A stretch of DNA of 64,000 nucleotides from an uncultured Marinobacterium sp. (GTDB lineage: Bacteria > Pseudomonadota > Gammaproteobacteria > Pseudomonadales > Balneatricaceae), in NCBI GenBank assembly GCA_947501565.1, contig CANMWJ010000020.1:1-64000 (forward strand), read 5' to 3'. This document shows positions 25,497 to 35,257 of this stretch, piece by piece. Both the position numbers and the translations under genes were made by a program. Positions within the stretch are counted from its first letter, which is position 1. The number at the start of each line of letters is the position of its first letter. Below the pieces are notes generated by a model. That model was given only the letters and a program-made list of their open reading frames with translations, ran no database searches and was not told the origin of the DNA.

Positions 25497-26468
25497 ATGA
25501 AACCAATGAAGAAGCTGTTTGCAGCTGTTGCCATCTCTGCAACCTGCATGACTGCAAACGCTACAGATCTGCTGGACAAAAACCTGCCTGTTTACCAGAA
25601 AGCATCCGGTGTTTCCGGCAACCTGTCTTCTGTAGGTTCCGACACTCTGGCAAACCTGATGACCCTGTGGGCTGAAGAGTTCAAGCGTGCTTACCCGAAC
25701 GTTAACATCCAGATTCAGGCCGCGGGTTCTTCTACTGCCCCTCCTGCACTCACGGAAGGAACCGGCAACCTGGGCCCGATGTCTCGTAAGATGAAAGACA
25801 AAGAGATCGGTGCGTTCGAGAAGAAATTCGGTTACAAGCCAACTCCAGTTGCTGTAGCAATTGACGCTCTGGCTGTATACGTACACAAAGACAACCCAAT
25901 CAAAGGCCTGACTATCCCTCAGGTTGATGCAATCTTCTCCTCCACTCGTAAGTGTGGCGGCGCTGCAGACATCACCAACTGGGGTAACGCTGGCGTAGAA
26001 GGTTCCCTGGCATCTAAGTCTGTTCAGATCTTCGGCCGTAACTCTGTATCCGGTACTTACGGTTACTTCAAGAAGAAAGCCCTGTGTAAAGGTGACTTCA
26101 AAAACAACGTAAACGAGCAGCCAGGTTCTGCTTCCGTTGTACAGTCCGTTTCCACCTCCCTGAACGGCATCGGTTACTCCGGTATCGGTTACAAGACCTC
26201 TTCCGTACGCGCAATTCCACTGGCTAAGAAGCCAGGTCAGAAGTTCGTAGAAGCGACTCCAGAAAACTCTCTGAACGGTTCCTACCCTCTGTCTCGCGCT
26301 CTGTACGTATACGTGAACAAGAAGCCAGGTCAGCCTCTGTCTCCACTGGAGCGTGAGTTCCTGAAGATGGTTATGTCTAAAGTGGGTCAGGAAGTTGTTG
26401 TAAAAGACGGCTACATCCCACTGCCAGCTAAGCTGGTTGAAAAACAGATGTCTGCTCTGGGCCTGTAA
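25497..26468 (+). CDS. pstS: Periplasmic phosphate-binding protein PstS
   Basis: A 323-residue precursor with a signal peptide ([22 protein letters not shown]). The binding protein has the phosphate-loop segments [42 protein letters not shown] and [14 protein letters not shown]. Codon use is strongly biased, like a highly expressed gene. It starts the pst string under a Pho box and is followed by a strong hairpin before pstC, which should give PstS excess over the membrane parts. Confidence 0.95.
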   Translation: MKPMKKLFAAVAISATCMTANATDLLDKNLPVYQKASGVSGNLSSVGSDTLANLMTLWAEEFKRAYPNVNIQIQAAGSSTAPPALTEGTGNLGPMSRKMKDKEIGAFEKKFGYKPTPVAVAIDALAVYVHKDNPIKGLTIPQVDAIFSSTRKCGGAADITNWGNAGVEGSLASKSVQIFGRNSVSGTYGYFKKKALCKGDFKNNVNEQPGSASVVQSVSTSLNGIGYSGIGYKTSSVRAIPLAKKPGQKFVEATPENSLNGSYPLSRALYVYVNKKPGQPLSPLEREFLKMVMSKVGQEVVVKDGYIPLPAKLVEKQMSALGL

Positions 26469-26511
26469 TCCAGCAGATTATCTGACGAGATCTTTAAGGT
26501 CTCACAGATCA

Positions 26512-26535
26512 GGGGGGATCCGAAAGGAGCCCCCC
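26512..26535 (+). terminator. Intercistronic hairpin between pstS and pstC
   Basis: GGGGGG...CCCCCC with an inner TCC/GGA stem and a GAAA tetraloop, without a long T run. It probably protects the pstS mRNA end or reduces read-through into pstC. Confidence 0.6.
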
Positions 26536-26555
26536 ATTTGCGTTAGTGACGTCTC

Positions 26556-26588
26556 TGTAACATAAGCGTAACAAATTTGCCTTATTGT
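26556..26588 (+). promoter_or_regulatory. Second Pho box, upstream of pstC
   Basis: TGTAAC (26556-26561) and CGTAAC (26567-26572) are spaced 11 nt, like the phoB Pho box, followed by TATTGT (26583-26588). It suggests that pstCAB-phoU can be transcribed on its own from inside the operon. Confidence 0.6.
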
Positions 26589-26630
26589 ACGCCCGACGCT
26601 AATTTCAGGACCTCTCAGGACCTTTGTGCC

Positions 26631-28904
26631 ATGAGCATTGATAACACAAACCTAGCCACTGAACTCGATTTCGACACACCAGCGGCCAAACGTCTGCGCA
26701 AACTCCGCGCCCTCAAAGACAAGTCGGCCTCTGTAGGTATCGCCTTTGGCGGTATCAGTGTCATCATCGCCATCCTGCTGATCTTCTTCTACCTGCTGTA
26801 TGAGGTCGCTCCGCTGTTCCACTCTGCCGAAATTAAGCAATGGCAGCAGAACGGTCAGGCGGCGGCACCTTATGAAGCACCAGGACGGGGTAAAACCTTA
26901 TATCTGACCATGGAAGAGCAGGCAGAGATCGGCCTGCGTGTCACTGATCAGGGAGAGATCATCTTCTTTGATGTCCGCGGTGGCAACGTGCTGCAGCAGT
27001 CCAATATCCCGGTACCTGCAGGTGCCGAGATCACCAGCTTCGCCCTGGCGTCCGACGCCAGCCGCATCTTTGCGGTGGGCTTCAGCAACGGTGAGGTGCT
27101 GGTACTGAAGCACAGCTATAAGTCGACGTACCCGGAAGGTAAACGTGTTATCACGCCGTTCATCGAATATCCGTTTGGTGAAGCACCACTGGCAATCGCC
27201 GACAGCGCGGTGACCGAAGTTGCATTGAACGGCGGCGAAGAGAGCTGGAGCGTGATCGCCAAGACCGAACAGGGTCTGGCCGTGGCAAATCTGGCGTTTG
27301 AAGAGAATTTCCTGACCGGTGAAGTGGAAACCAGCATCGAGACCGAAACGCTGCCGAAGCTGAACTTGCCGGTGAACAAACTGCTGCTGATGCCGGACCG
27401 TCGCTGGTTGCTGATCTCCGGTAACGACAACAAACTGGCGGTGATGGATCTGGCCTCTGCCGATACTGAAACCACTCAGGTGCTGGACGCTTCTTCCGGC
27501 AAGATTACCGGCTTCCAGCTGCTGCTGGGCGGTAACTCTCTGATGGTTGCTGACGACCGAGGCAACATCAGCCAGTGGTTCCTGGTACGCGACGACAGCA
27601 ACGTATGGCGTCTGAACAAGATTCGTGAATTTGAAGGTGGCAGCACCGCAATCAACGCCCTGTCCATGGAACACCGCCGTAAAGGTTTTGCGACCATCGA
27701 CACCAACGGCAGTCTGCGCCTGTATAACTCAACGGCGAACCGCAATGTGCTGTCTGAGCAGGTGGTTCAGGGTCAGGCTGACACCATCGCCCTGGCACCA
27801 CGCTCCAACGCGATCCTGATTGAGCAGGACAACAAACTGTCTTTCTGGCTGATCGACAACGAGCACCCGGAAGTTTCCTGGGACGCGCTCTGGGGTGAGG
27901 TCTGGTACGAAGGTTACCAGGAGCCTGAGTACGTATGGCAGTCCTCCGCGTCTACCAACGACTTCGAACCTAAATACAGCCTGATGCCGCTGGCATTCGG
28001 TACCCTGAAAGCGGCGTTCTACGCGATGCTGCTGGCAACCCCGCTGGCGATCTGTGGTGCGATCTACACCGCTTACTTCATGGTGCCGGCACTGCGCCGT
28101 AAAGTGAAACCGTTTATCGAGCTGATGGAAGCGCTGCCAACGGTAATCCTGGGCTTCCTGGCCGGTCTTTGGCTGGCGCCGTTCATGGAAACCAACCTGG
28201 CCGGTATCTTTGTCTGCCTGGTGCTGATTCCGGTCGGTATCCTGCTGTTCGCCTTTGCCTGGGCAAGCGCACCGAAACATATCCGTTACCTGATCCCAGA
28301 GGGTTGGGACACGGCGATGCTGATCCCGGTTGTGATCCTGACCACCCTGTTTGGTCTGTGGATTGCCCCAGGTGTCGAGGAGCTGCTGTTTGCTGGTGAT
28401 ATGCGTCAGTGGGTGACTGATGACCTGGGTATCGCGTACGACCAGCGTAACGCTCTGGTTGTAGGTATCGCGATGGGTTTTGCGGTTATCCCAACCATTT
28501 TCTCCATTACTGAAGACGCGATCTTCGCCGTACCTAAGCACCTGAGCTATGGCTCTCTGGCACTGGGCGCAACCCCGTGGCAGACGCTGGTACGTGTCGT
28601 TATGCCAACAGCAAGTCCGGGTATATTCTCGGCTGTGATGATCGGTATGGGCCGTGCGGTAGGTGAAACCATGATCGTACTGATGGCGACCGGTAACACT
28701 CCGATCATGGATATCAACATCTTTGAAGGTATGCGTACTCTGGCGGCAAACATCGCGGTAGAGATGCCGGAATCTGAAGTGGGCAGTACCCACTACCGTA
28801 TTCTGTTCCTGGCTGCTTTCGTACTCTTCCTGTTTACCTTCATGGTGAACACCCTGGCAGAGACAATTCGTCAGCACCTTCGTAAGAAGTATGGCTCTCT
28901 GTAA
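26631..28904 (+). CDS. pstC: Phosphate ABC transporter permease PstC, enlarged form
   Basis: A 757-residue inner-membrane permease, more than twice the length of E. coli PstC. One membrane helix (about 38-60) is followed by a large periplasmic region of about 380 residues with beta-propeller-like repeats (AVMDLASADTETTQVLDASSG and similar). The standard permease part comes last (from about 455: PLAFGTLKAAFYAMLLATPLA, GSLALGATPWQTLVRVVMPTASPGI). Enlarged PstC of this type is known from Pseudomonas. The ATG at 26631 is used. Confidence 0.93.
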   Translation: MSIDNTNLATELDFDTPAAKRLRKLRALKDKSASVGIAFGGISVIIAILLIFFYLLYEVAPLFHSAEIKQWQQNGQAAAPYEAPGRGKTLYLTMEEQAEIGLRVTDQGEIIFFDVRGGNVLQQSNIPVPAGAEITSFALASDASRIFAVGFSNGEVLVLKHSYKSTYPEGKRVITPFIEYPFGEAPLAIADSAVTEVALNGGEESWSVIAKTEQGLAVANLAFEENFLTGEVETSIETETLPKLNLPVNKLLLMPDRRWLLISGNDNKLAVMDLASADTETTQVLDASSGKITGFQLLLGGNSLMVADDRGNISQWFLVRDDSNVWRLNKIREFEGGSTAINALSMEHRRKGFATIDTNGSLRLYNSTANRNVLSEQVVQGQADTIALAPRSNAILIEQDNKLSFWLIDNEHPEVSWDALWGEVWYEGYQEPEYVWQSSASTNDFEPKYSLMPLAFGTLKAAFYAMLLATPLAICGAIYTAYFMVPALRRKVKPFIELMEALPTVILGFLAGLWLAPFMETNLAGIFVCLVLIPVGILLFAFAWASAPKHIRYLIPEGWDTAMLIPVVILTTLFGLWIAPGVEELLFAGDMRQWVTDDLGIAYDQRNALVVGIAMGFAVIPTIFSITEDAIFAVPKHLSYGSLALGATPWQTLVRVVMPTASPGIFSAVMIGMGRAVGETMIVLMATGNTPIMDINIFEGMRTLAANIAVEMPESEVGSTHYRILFLAAFVLFLFTFMVNTLAETIRQHLRKKYGSL

Positions 28905-28930
28905 CGCGGCTTGATTGAGGAATAAAACCG

Positions 28931-30619
28931 ATGAAAGTTTCATTAAAAGAATGGACTAAATCCGGCGAGCCGTGGGTATGGTTGAACGCTGGTGCAGTCG
29001 CGATCTGTATGATCATGGTTGTGGGCCTGCTGTCCCTGATCGCCGTGCGTGGTCTGGGTCACTTCTGGCCAGCCAATGTCTACCAGGCGGACTTAGTCGA
29101 AAACGGCAACTCCCTGCGTCTGGCGGGTGAACTGGTCGACTCTGAAGATGTACCGGCGGCACAGCTACGTGACAGCGGTGTAGCGGTACCTGAAGGTGTT
29201 GAGTTCATGCAGCGCGACCTGCTGAAGATCGGTAACCGCGATGTAGGCGGCTCCGACTTTATCTGGGTGCTGGACGACTTCCTGGAGAACCGTTCCCAGC
29301 CTGAGATGCTGTTAGTGGCTGAACGTCGCGAATGGGGTAACTTCTACGGTTACCTGCGCAGCCTGAAGGAAAATGGTCAGGTTGTCGCAAGTTACGACGG
29401 CTACGACAAAAATGCCGAGTATATGGCGCTATGGAACAAGTTCCAGGCGAGCATCGATCGCGCGCTTGATCTGCATGACCAGATCGTTGATATCGAGAAA
29501 CACGAGATCGGCGCGATCAACTACGAGCTGGAACGCCTGCGTCTGAAAGAGCGCTCCCTGCAGCTGAAAGAAGTCACCGATCAGTCCCGCTACGCGGAGA
29601 TCGATCAGCGCCGTAAAGAGCTGGATGCCGACTACGAAGTTCTGCAGAAGAACCTGCTGGACCTGTATACCCAGTTCAACCGCGACTCATTCACGGCTGA
29701 AACCGCCGGTGGTCAGACCATCGAAGTGGGTGTTTCCAAAGTTGTACGTGCCTTCCTGCCAAACAACATGGGCATCGGCGCCAAGATTGGTCACTACTTC
29801 GCGAAGATCTGGGAGTTTATGTCCGAAGATCCGCGTGAAGCGAACACCGAAGGTGGTATCTTCCCAGCGATCTTCGGTACTGTGATGATGGTTATCCTGA
29901 TGTCCGTGATGGTAACCCCGTTCGGTGTTGTGGCGGCCGTTTACCTGCGTGAATACGCTAAGCAGGGTTTTGTGACCCGCCTGATCCGTATCGCGGTGAA
30001 CAACCTCGCCGGTGTACCGTCGATCGTATACGGTGTATTCGGCCTGGGCTTCTTCGTTTACTTCCTGGGTGGTCACATAGATGACGCCTTCTTCCCAGAA
30101 GCGAAACCGGCGCCGACCTTCGGCACGCCGGGTCTGATGTGGGCATCCCTGACGCTGGCACTGCTGACTGTGCCGGTGGTAATCGTAGCGACTGAGGAAG
30201 GCCTGTCCCGTATCCCACGCGCGGTACGTGAAGGTTCTCTGGCATTGGGTGCAACCAAAGCGGAAACCCTGTGGAAAGTGGTCCTGCCGATGGCGTCCCC
30301 GGCGATGATGACCGGTGTGATCCTGGCGATCGCCCGAGCTGCGGGTGAAGTAGCACCACTGATGCTGGTGGGTGTTGTTAAGCTGGCACCAAGCCTGCCG
30401 CTGGACGGCAACTACCCATACCTGCACCTGGACCAGAAATTTATGCATCTGGGCTTCCACATCTACGATGTAGGTTTCCAGAGCCCGAACGTTGAGGCGG
30501 CACGTCCACTCGTATACGCCACTGCACTGCTGCTGGTCATCGTTATCGCGCTGCTGAACATGTCAGCGATCGCGATTCGTAACCATCTGCGTGAAAAATA
30601 CAAAGCACTTGAAATGTAA
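28931..30619 (+). CDS. pstA: Phosphate ABC transporter permease PstA, enlarged form
   Basis: A 562-residue permease. An N-terminal helix (about 18-40) is followed by a periplasmic insert of about 250 residues with a coiled-coil stretch (EIGAINYELERLRLKERSLQLKEV). The permease domain comes after this, with the EAA-type loop REGSLALGATKAETLWKVVLPMASPAM. Together with PstC it forms the channel. 26 nt after pstC, with a GAGGAA site. Confidence 0.94.
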   Translation: MKVSLKEWTKSGEPWVWLNAGAVAICMIMVVGLLSLIAVRGLGHFWPANVYQADLVENGNSLRLAGELVDSEDVPAAQLRDSGVAVPEGVEFMQRDLLKIGNRDVGGSDFIWVLDDFLENRSQPEMLLVAERREWGNFYGYLRSLKENGQVVASYDGYDKNAEYMALWNKFQASIDRALDLHDQIVDIEKHEIGAINYELERLRLKERSLQLKEVTDQSRYAEIDQRRKELDADYEVLQKNLLDLYTQFNRDSFTAETAGGQTIEVGVSKVVRAFLPNNMGIGAKIGHYFAKIWEFMSEDPREANTEGGIFPAIFGTVMMVILMSVMVTPFGVVAAVYLREYAKQGFVTRLIRIAVNNLAGVPSIVYGVFGLGFFVYFLGGHIDDAFFPEAKPAPTFGTPGLMWASLTLALLTVPVVIVATEEGLSRIPRAVREGSLALGATKAETLWKVVLPMASPAMMTGVILAIARAAGEVAPLMLVGVVKLAPSLPLDGNYPYLHLDQKFMHLGFHIYDVGFQSPNVEAARPLVYATALLLVIVIALLNMSAIAIRNHLREKYKALEM

Positions 30620-30656
30620 CGCTGGATAGCGGAATTTATTAGAAAGGTTTTAAGCC

Positions 30657-31490
30657 ATGACTAGCGAAGCGAAAACCCACGCCATTGATATTTCTGCCAT
30701 GCAGCGTGACAACCGAGTACTGAATTTGGAAGACGAAACCTGCACCCTGGAGGTCAAAGACCTGCGTCTGGCCTACGGCGAGAAGGAAGCACTGCACGGT
30801 ATCGACATGAAGATCCCGAAAAACCGCGTGACCGCCTTCATCGGCCCATCCGGTTGCGGTAAGTCCACCCTGCTGCGTTGCTTTAACCGCATGAACGACC
30901 TGGTAGACAGCTGTAACATCACCGGTCAGATTCTGCTGGACGAAAGCAACATCTACGACCGTAGCGTTGACGTAGCTGAGCTGCGTCGCCGCGTGGGCAT
31001 GGTGTTCCAGAAGCCAAACCCGTTCCCGAAATCCATCTACGAGAACGTAGCCTACGGCCTGCGTATTCAGGGTGTGAAGAAGAAACGTGTAATCGACGAA
31101 ACCGTTGAGTGGGCACTGAAATCCGCTGCTCTGTGGGATGAAGTAAAAGACCGTCTGCACGAGAGTGCACTGGGTATGTCCGGTGGTCAGCAGCAACGTC
31201 TGGTTATCGCCCGTACCATCGCGGTAAAACCAGAAGTACTGCTGCTGGACGAACCGGCATCTGCTCTGGACCCGATCTCTACCCTGAAGATCGAAGAACT
31301 GATCCACGAGCTGAAGAAAGACTTCACCATCGTGATCGTAACCCACAACATGCAGCAGGCTGCGCGTGTCTCCGACTACACCGCCTTCATGTACATGGGT
31401 GACCTGATCGAGTTCGGTGTAACTGATACTCTGTTCACCAACCCAAGCAAGAAACAGACTGAAGACTACATCACCGGTCGTTACGGTTAA
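30657..31490 (+). CDS. pstB: Phosphate ABC transporter ATPase PstB
   Basis: A 277-residue ATPase that drives phosphate import. Walker [11 protein letters not shown]-loop [19 protein letters not shown], signature MSGGQQQRL, Walker [14 protein letters not shown] and the H-loop THNMQQA are all present. The N-terminus extends about 25 residues beyond E. coli PstB. A terminator follows before phoU. Confidence 0.96.
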   Translation: MTSEAKTHAIDISAMQRDNRVLNLEDETCTLEVKDLRLAYGEKEALHGIDMKIPKNRVTAFIGPSGCGKSTLLRCFNRMNDLVDSCNITGQILLDESNIYDRSVDVAELRRRVGMVFQKPNPFPKSIYENVAYGLRIQGVKKKRVIDETVEWALKSAALWDEVKDRLHESALGMSGGQQQRLVIARTIAVKPEVLLLDEPASALDPISTLKIEELIHELKKDFTIVIVTHNMQQAARVSDYTAFMYMGDLIEFGVTDTLFTNPSKKQTEDYITGRYG

Positions 31491-31509
31491 GACAGGACGT
31501 CAGAAGCAC

Positions 31510-31535
31510 GGGGATATGAATAGCATCCCCTTTTT
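31510..31535 (+). terminator. Terminator between pstB and phoU
   Basis: GGGGAT and ATCCCC pair around a 9-nt loop and are followed by five T. It stands inside the pst operon, so phoU either gets read-through or has its own weak promoter. Confidence 0.75.
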
Positions 31536-31575
31536 CGTCTATTTTTAAATCACTCCAAAAATGGAGAGTACAGAC

Positions 31576-32304
31576 GTGAGTTTTGAAGATAATTACTCCA
31601 CTCATATCTCTCAGCAGTTTAACGACGAACTGGAACAGATCCGTACCCAGCTGCTGACCATGGGCGGCATCGTTGAGCGTCAGGTAAACGACGCAGTGGA
31701 AGCACTGCTGACCGGTGACGCCGACCTGGCCGAGCGGTCCCGTCGCATCGACCAGCAGACCAACGAGATGGAACTGCAGATCGACGAACAGTGCACCACC
31801 ATCATCGCGCGCCGCCAGCCAGCGGCAAGCGACCTGCGCCTGATCATCGCCGTGTCCAAAGCGGTTTCCGATCTGGAGCGCATCGGTGATGAAGCCAGCC
31901 GTATCTGCCGTCACGCCATTGACCTGGCGGATGAGGGCGAAAACCAGCGCGGTTATCAGGAAGTTCGCCACATCGGCAACCTGGTACGTGAGATGGTGAA
32001 GAATGTACTGACCGCCTTCGCCCGCAACGATACCGAGATGGCCTACCGCGTTGCCAAGCAGGACAAAGCGGTGGACCAGGAGTACCGTACCGCGATGCGT
32101 CTGCTGGCGACCTACATGATGGAAGATCCTCGCGCCATCACCAGCACCCTGAACGTAATCTGGGTCCTGCGCAGCCTGGAACGTATCGGTGACCACGCCT
32201 GCAACATGGCCGAACACCTGATCTATCTGGTAAGCGGTCAGGATGTGCGTCACGCGTCCCTGAAGCAGATCAAACAAGCGGCGCGCCCGGACGAAGACAG
32301 CTAA
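31576..32304 (+). CDS. phoU: Phosphate signalling protein PhoU
   Basis: Negative regulator that links the PstSCAB transporter to the PhoR kinase. About 242 residues, all-helical, with both family repeats: IDQQTNEMELQIDEQCTTIIARRQP...VSDLERIGDEASRI, and VDQEYRTAMRLLATYM...LERIGDHACNMAEHLIY. I prefer the GTG at 31576 (MSFEDNYS) because GGAG stands 9 nt before it; the ATG at 31561 has no ribosome-binding site. Confidence 0.94.
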   Translation: MSFEDNYSTHISQQFNDELEQIRTQLLTMGGIVERQVNDAVEALLTGDADLAERSRRIDQQTNEMELQIDEQCTTIIARRQPAASDLRLIIAVSKAVSDLERIGDEASRICRHAIDLADEGENQRGYQEVRHIGNLVREMVKNVLTAFARNDTEMAYRVAKQDKAVDQEYRTAMRLLATYMMEDPRAITSTLNVIWVLRSLERIGDHACNMAEHLIYLVSGQDVRHASLKQIKQAARPDEDS

Positions 32305-32332
32305 GTCCTCCTCCCGCCTCGCACGTTTAATA

Positions 32333-32376
32333 CAGGCGTTTGTTCCACCCTGCATTGGTGGCAAACGCCTGTTTTA
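32333..32376 (+). terminator. Strong terminator after phoU
   Basis: CAGGCGTTTG/CAAACGCCTG with an inner CCACC/GGTGG stem, followed by TTTTATTT. Confidence 0.88.
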
Positions 32377-32446
32377 TTTCTGGACTAGGCACCCGCCAGT
32401 TGTGATAACGTGTATATCCAGTGCAGTCATACACTAGGAATTACCG

Positions 32447-33955
32447 ATGTCCCAGAATCTGGTCTACGCCGATCTCAACTGCCCTTTCTGCTACGCACTC
32501 TCCGAACAGCTCTCCGCTCTGGAATTCGCCGACCGTGTCGACTGGCGTCTGGTCGAACATGCCCCGGATATCAGCGTGTTCAACACCACACCCGAAAGCC
32601 AGGCCGAGCTGGCCAGCGAAGTGTTCACCGTCCGCAGCCGTGCACCGAACATTCAGGTCTCGCTGCCGCCGGTACGCAGTGACAGCCGGTTTGCCAACCT
32701 CTGCGTCATCGCCGCCCGAGAGATCGACGAGATCAAAGCCCACCAGCTGCTGCGCAATCTGTACCGTGCCCTCTGGATCGACGGCAAGGATCTGGGCTCC
32801 ACCGCCGTTATCTACGACTGCATCATCGCCGCCGACCTGCCGGGTGAACTCTCCATTGAGGAGCACCACGAGTCACTGCTCAGCCAGTGGCAGCATGAAT
32901 GGGAACAGGGCAGCTACAACTTGCGTATTCCGGTACTGGCCTCGGACGATAAGCGCCAACTGCTGGGCCTGCCGAGCCAGGAGCACATCATCGCTTTCTT
33001 TGGCGGTGAGCAGCCCAAGTCGCCAACCGGCCAGTTCGACCAGTGCCACGGCCGTGATCAGCAGGCTATCGCCTTCTACGGCCATGATGGTGTGCAGTCG
33101 ATCTGGAACGTGATCGGCGCCGTACGCGACGACTACAACGTCCTGCTGCCTGCCACCATGGCGGAGCTGAAGACGATGCTTAACCAACCGGGGGAAAGCC
33201 CGGACCTGATACTGCTCAACAGCATCAACTTCTGGGACGAGATGCTGATCGATACCGCAGAGATCGTGCACCAGGCCGCCGAGAGTCATACCCCGGTTGC
33301 CCTGATCGGTGACACCATCAGCGACAACGACGAGATCCGCGTCTACGAAACCGGCGCCGCCGACTATCTGGTGAAGGACCGTGCCGACGGTATCCTACAG
33401 GCGCGTATCCGTACCCTGCTGATGCTGAAACGCAGCCACGATCTGCTGGAGCGTGCCGCCCGTATCGACGGCCTGACACAGATCTACAACCGCCGCGAAT
33501 TTGAGCGCAGCCTGGAAGTGGAGTGGCTGCGCGGTCAGCGCTCCAAACAGCCGCTGAGCCTGATCATGCTCGACGTAGACCACTTCAAGGATTACAACGA
33601 CCACTACGGCCACCTCAGCGGCGACGGCTGCCTGCAGCACGTGGCCACCGCCATCACCGACAGCGTGAAACGTGCACAGGACATGGTGTGCCGTTTCGGC
33701 GGCGAGGAGTTTGTGGTGCTGCTGCCGGAAACCGGTGAAGAGGGTGTGAAAGTACTGGCCGAGAAACTGCGCAAAACCGTAGCGGCGCTGGAGATTGAAC
33801 ACCAGAAGTCTTCTGCGGCGGACCACGTCACTATCAGTCTGGGAGTGGCATCACTGAACCCCGCGGATGGTAAAAACCCGCACAGCCTGATTCAGCAGGC
33901 AGACGAAGCGCTCTACCGTGCCAAAGGTAACGGGCGTAACTGCGTATCCAGCTAG
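32447..33955 (+). CDS. Thioredoxin-fold / pseudo-receiver / GGDEF diguanylate cyclase fusion
   Basis: A 502-residue, soluble, three-part protein. Residues about 1-195 resemble the DsbA/HCCA-isomerase thioredoxin fold with a CPFC motif at 12-15. Residues about 210-330 resemble a response-regulator receiver, but the phosphate-accepting Asp position is Asn (PDLILLNSINF); the DYLVKD lysine is kept. Residues about 335-502 are GGDEF, with active GGEEF at 418-422 and an I-site RAQD five residues before. It should make c-di-GMP, with redox or binding control from the first domain. Monocistronic, between terminators of the pst locus and DUF1415. Confidence 0.85.
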   Translation: MSQNLVYADLNCPFCYALSEQLSALEFADRVDWRLVEHAPDISVFNTTPESQAELASEVFTVRSRAPNIQVSLPPVRSDSRFANLCVIAAREIDEIKAHQLLRNLYRALWIDGKDLGSTAVIYDCIIAADLPGELSIEEHHESLLSQWQHEWEQGSYNLRIPVLASDDKRQLLGLPSQEHIIAFFGGEQPKSPTGQFDQCHGRDQQAIAFYGHDGVQSIWNVIGAVRDDYNVLLPATMAELKTMLNQPGESPDLILLNSINFWDEMLIDTAEIVHQAAESHTPVALIGDTISDNDEIRVYETGAADYLVKDRADGILQARIRTLLMLKRSHDLLERAARIDGLTQIYNRREFERSLEVEWLRGQRSKQPLSLIMLDVDHFKDYNDHYGHLSGDGCLQHVATAITDSVKRAQDMVCRFGGEEFVVLLPETGEEGVKVLAEKLRKTVAALEIEHQKSSAADHVTISLGVASLNPADGKNPHSLIQQADEALYRAKGNGRNCVSS

Positions 33956-33979
33956 GACACCTACAAATAAGTCCGGAGC

Positions 33980-34564
33980 TTACTCAGGAATATAGTCGGC
34001 GTAGGGCGGGTAGCGTTTGATCAAACCCTCTCGCCCCAACTCGCGCATCAGTTCAATGTTGCGCACCGGGATCTTATCGGGGTCATCGTAGTTCATCAGC
34101 ACCCGGCTCATCATGCCTTCACGGATCAGGTGGAAGCAGGGATAGGGCGAACGGTTGGTCCAGTTGCTGATATCGTCTTCGTCGACACCGTCAAACTGGT
34201 AGTGGGGGTGGAAACTGGCCAGCTGAAAAACGCCACCCAGACCGGAGCGTTCCAGCAACATCTGCAGAATATCCAGTGTATCCAGATACTGCTCAAAGTC
34301 TTCCAGGGCGTAGGGCGTAATCAGCAACGAGGTCGACAGTTCATCCTCTTCGCTCTCCTGAATCCGGTCCAGCTCAGCCAGAAATGCCTGTACGACCGCT
34401 TCCGCACTATTGCCTTCGCACACGGCGTAGCGGATGGTTGCGTTTTTCACCACGGGTGCGGCAAACGGACAGAGATTCAGCCCCACGACCATGGTCTCCA
34501 CCCACTGGCGGGTCAGGGCTTCAGCGTTCTCTGGAATGTATTTGAGCGTTTGACTGGTATTCAT
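33980..34564 (-). CDS. DUF1415 family protein
   Basis: About 194 residues, soluble. It has TRQWVETMVVGLNLCPFAAPV near the N-terminus and FHPHYQFDGVDEDDISNWTNRSPYPCFHLIRE, both typical of DUF1415. Conserved Cys and His hint at metal or redox chemistry, but the function is unknown. Start at ATG 34564; a longer frame to 34591 lacks support. Divergent from ubiC. Confidence 0.85.
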   Translation of the reverse strand: MNTSQTLKYIPENAEALTRQWVETMVVGLNLCPFAAPVVKNATIRYAVCEGNSAEAVVQAFLAELDRIQESEEDELSTSLLITPYALEDFEQYLDTLDILQMLLERSGLGGVFQLASFHPHYQFDGVDEDDISNWTNRSPYPCFHLIREGMMSRVLMNYDDPDKIPVRNIELMRELGREGLIKRYPPYADYIPE

Positions 34565-34689
34565 AGCGGCGATGCTACCCCATGGCCGCACACGCGCAAA
34601 GCGGAGATCTCCACTCCATTGATATACAGCAGACTTTTGCCGTACACGGGTGATAACATACGCTCAGTTTTTTCAGGAATTAGATTTAC

Positions 34690-35229
34690 GTGCCCATATC
34701 CCGCCTGCTCACGCAACCCAACTTCGATACCCGCTGGAGCTCCCTGCGCCGTCCAAGTATGACGCAGGCGCCGCAGGTATGGCGTAGCTGGCTGACCGAC
34801 TCCGGCTCCCTGACCAAACGTCTGATCGAACTCAGCGATGGGGACTTTCGGGTTGAGGTGGTGCGGCAGGGCTGGCAGCGACCGACCCGCTCCGAAGCCA
34901 AGGCGCTGGGGATGGGTAGCCGGGAAAAGGCTCTGATTCGCGAGGTACAGCTGATCGGGAACGATCAGCCCTGGGTGTATGCCCGCACCATCATCCCGGC
35001 CACCACCCTCACCGGCCGTCATCGTACCCTGAAGCTGCTCGGTAACCGCTCGCTGGGCAGCCTGCTGTTCAGCGATCGCAGCATGCGCCGTGGCCCCTTG
35101 CAGATCAGCCGCCTGAAACTGAGCGACGACAAAACCCCGGTCTGGGCGCGCCGCTCCCTGTTCTATCTAGCCGATAAACCGCTGCTGGTATGTGAAGTTT
35201 TTCTCCCTGCGCTGCAGCGGGTAAAATAA
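34690..35229 (+). CDS. ubiC: Chorismate pyruvate-lyase
   Basis: First committed step of ubiquinone synthesis: chorismate to 4-hydroxybenzoate and pyruvate. 179 residues, with the family pattern [53 protein letters not shown] and the final EVFLPAL. The start is a GTG at 34690. It is 28 nt before ubiA, which uses its product. Confidence 0.92.
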   Translation: MPISRLLTQPNFDTRWSSLRRPSMTQAPQVWRSWLTDSGSLTKRLIELSDGDFRVEVVRQGWQRPTRSEAKALGMGSREKALIREVQLIGNDQPWVYARTIIPATTLTGRHRTLKLLGNRSLGSLLFSDRSMRRGPLQISRLKLSDDKTPVWARRSLFYLADKPLLVCEVFLPALQRVK

Positions 35230-35257
35230 GCTATCGCCCACTGAACAACTGGCAGCT

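Noticed and set aside
26512-26535. Repetitive extragenic palindrome (REP) family
   Set aside because: The hairpin occurs once in the window, so a repeat family cannot be claimed.
27729-28943. Open frame of 404 codons on the minus strand over pstC
   Set aside because: Antisense to the clearly coding PstC; composition (many H, Q, R) is that of a reverse-complement shadow.
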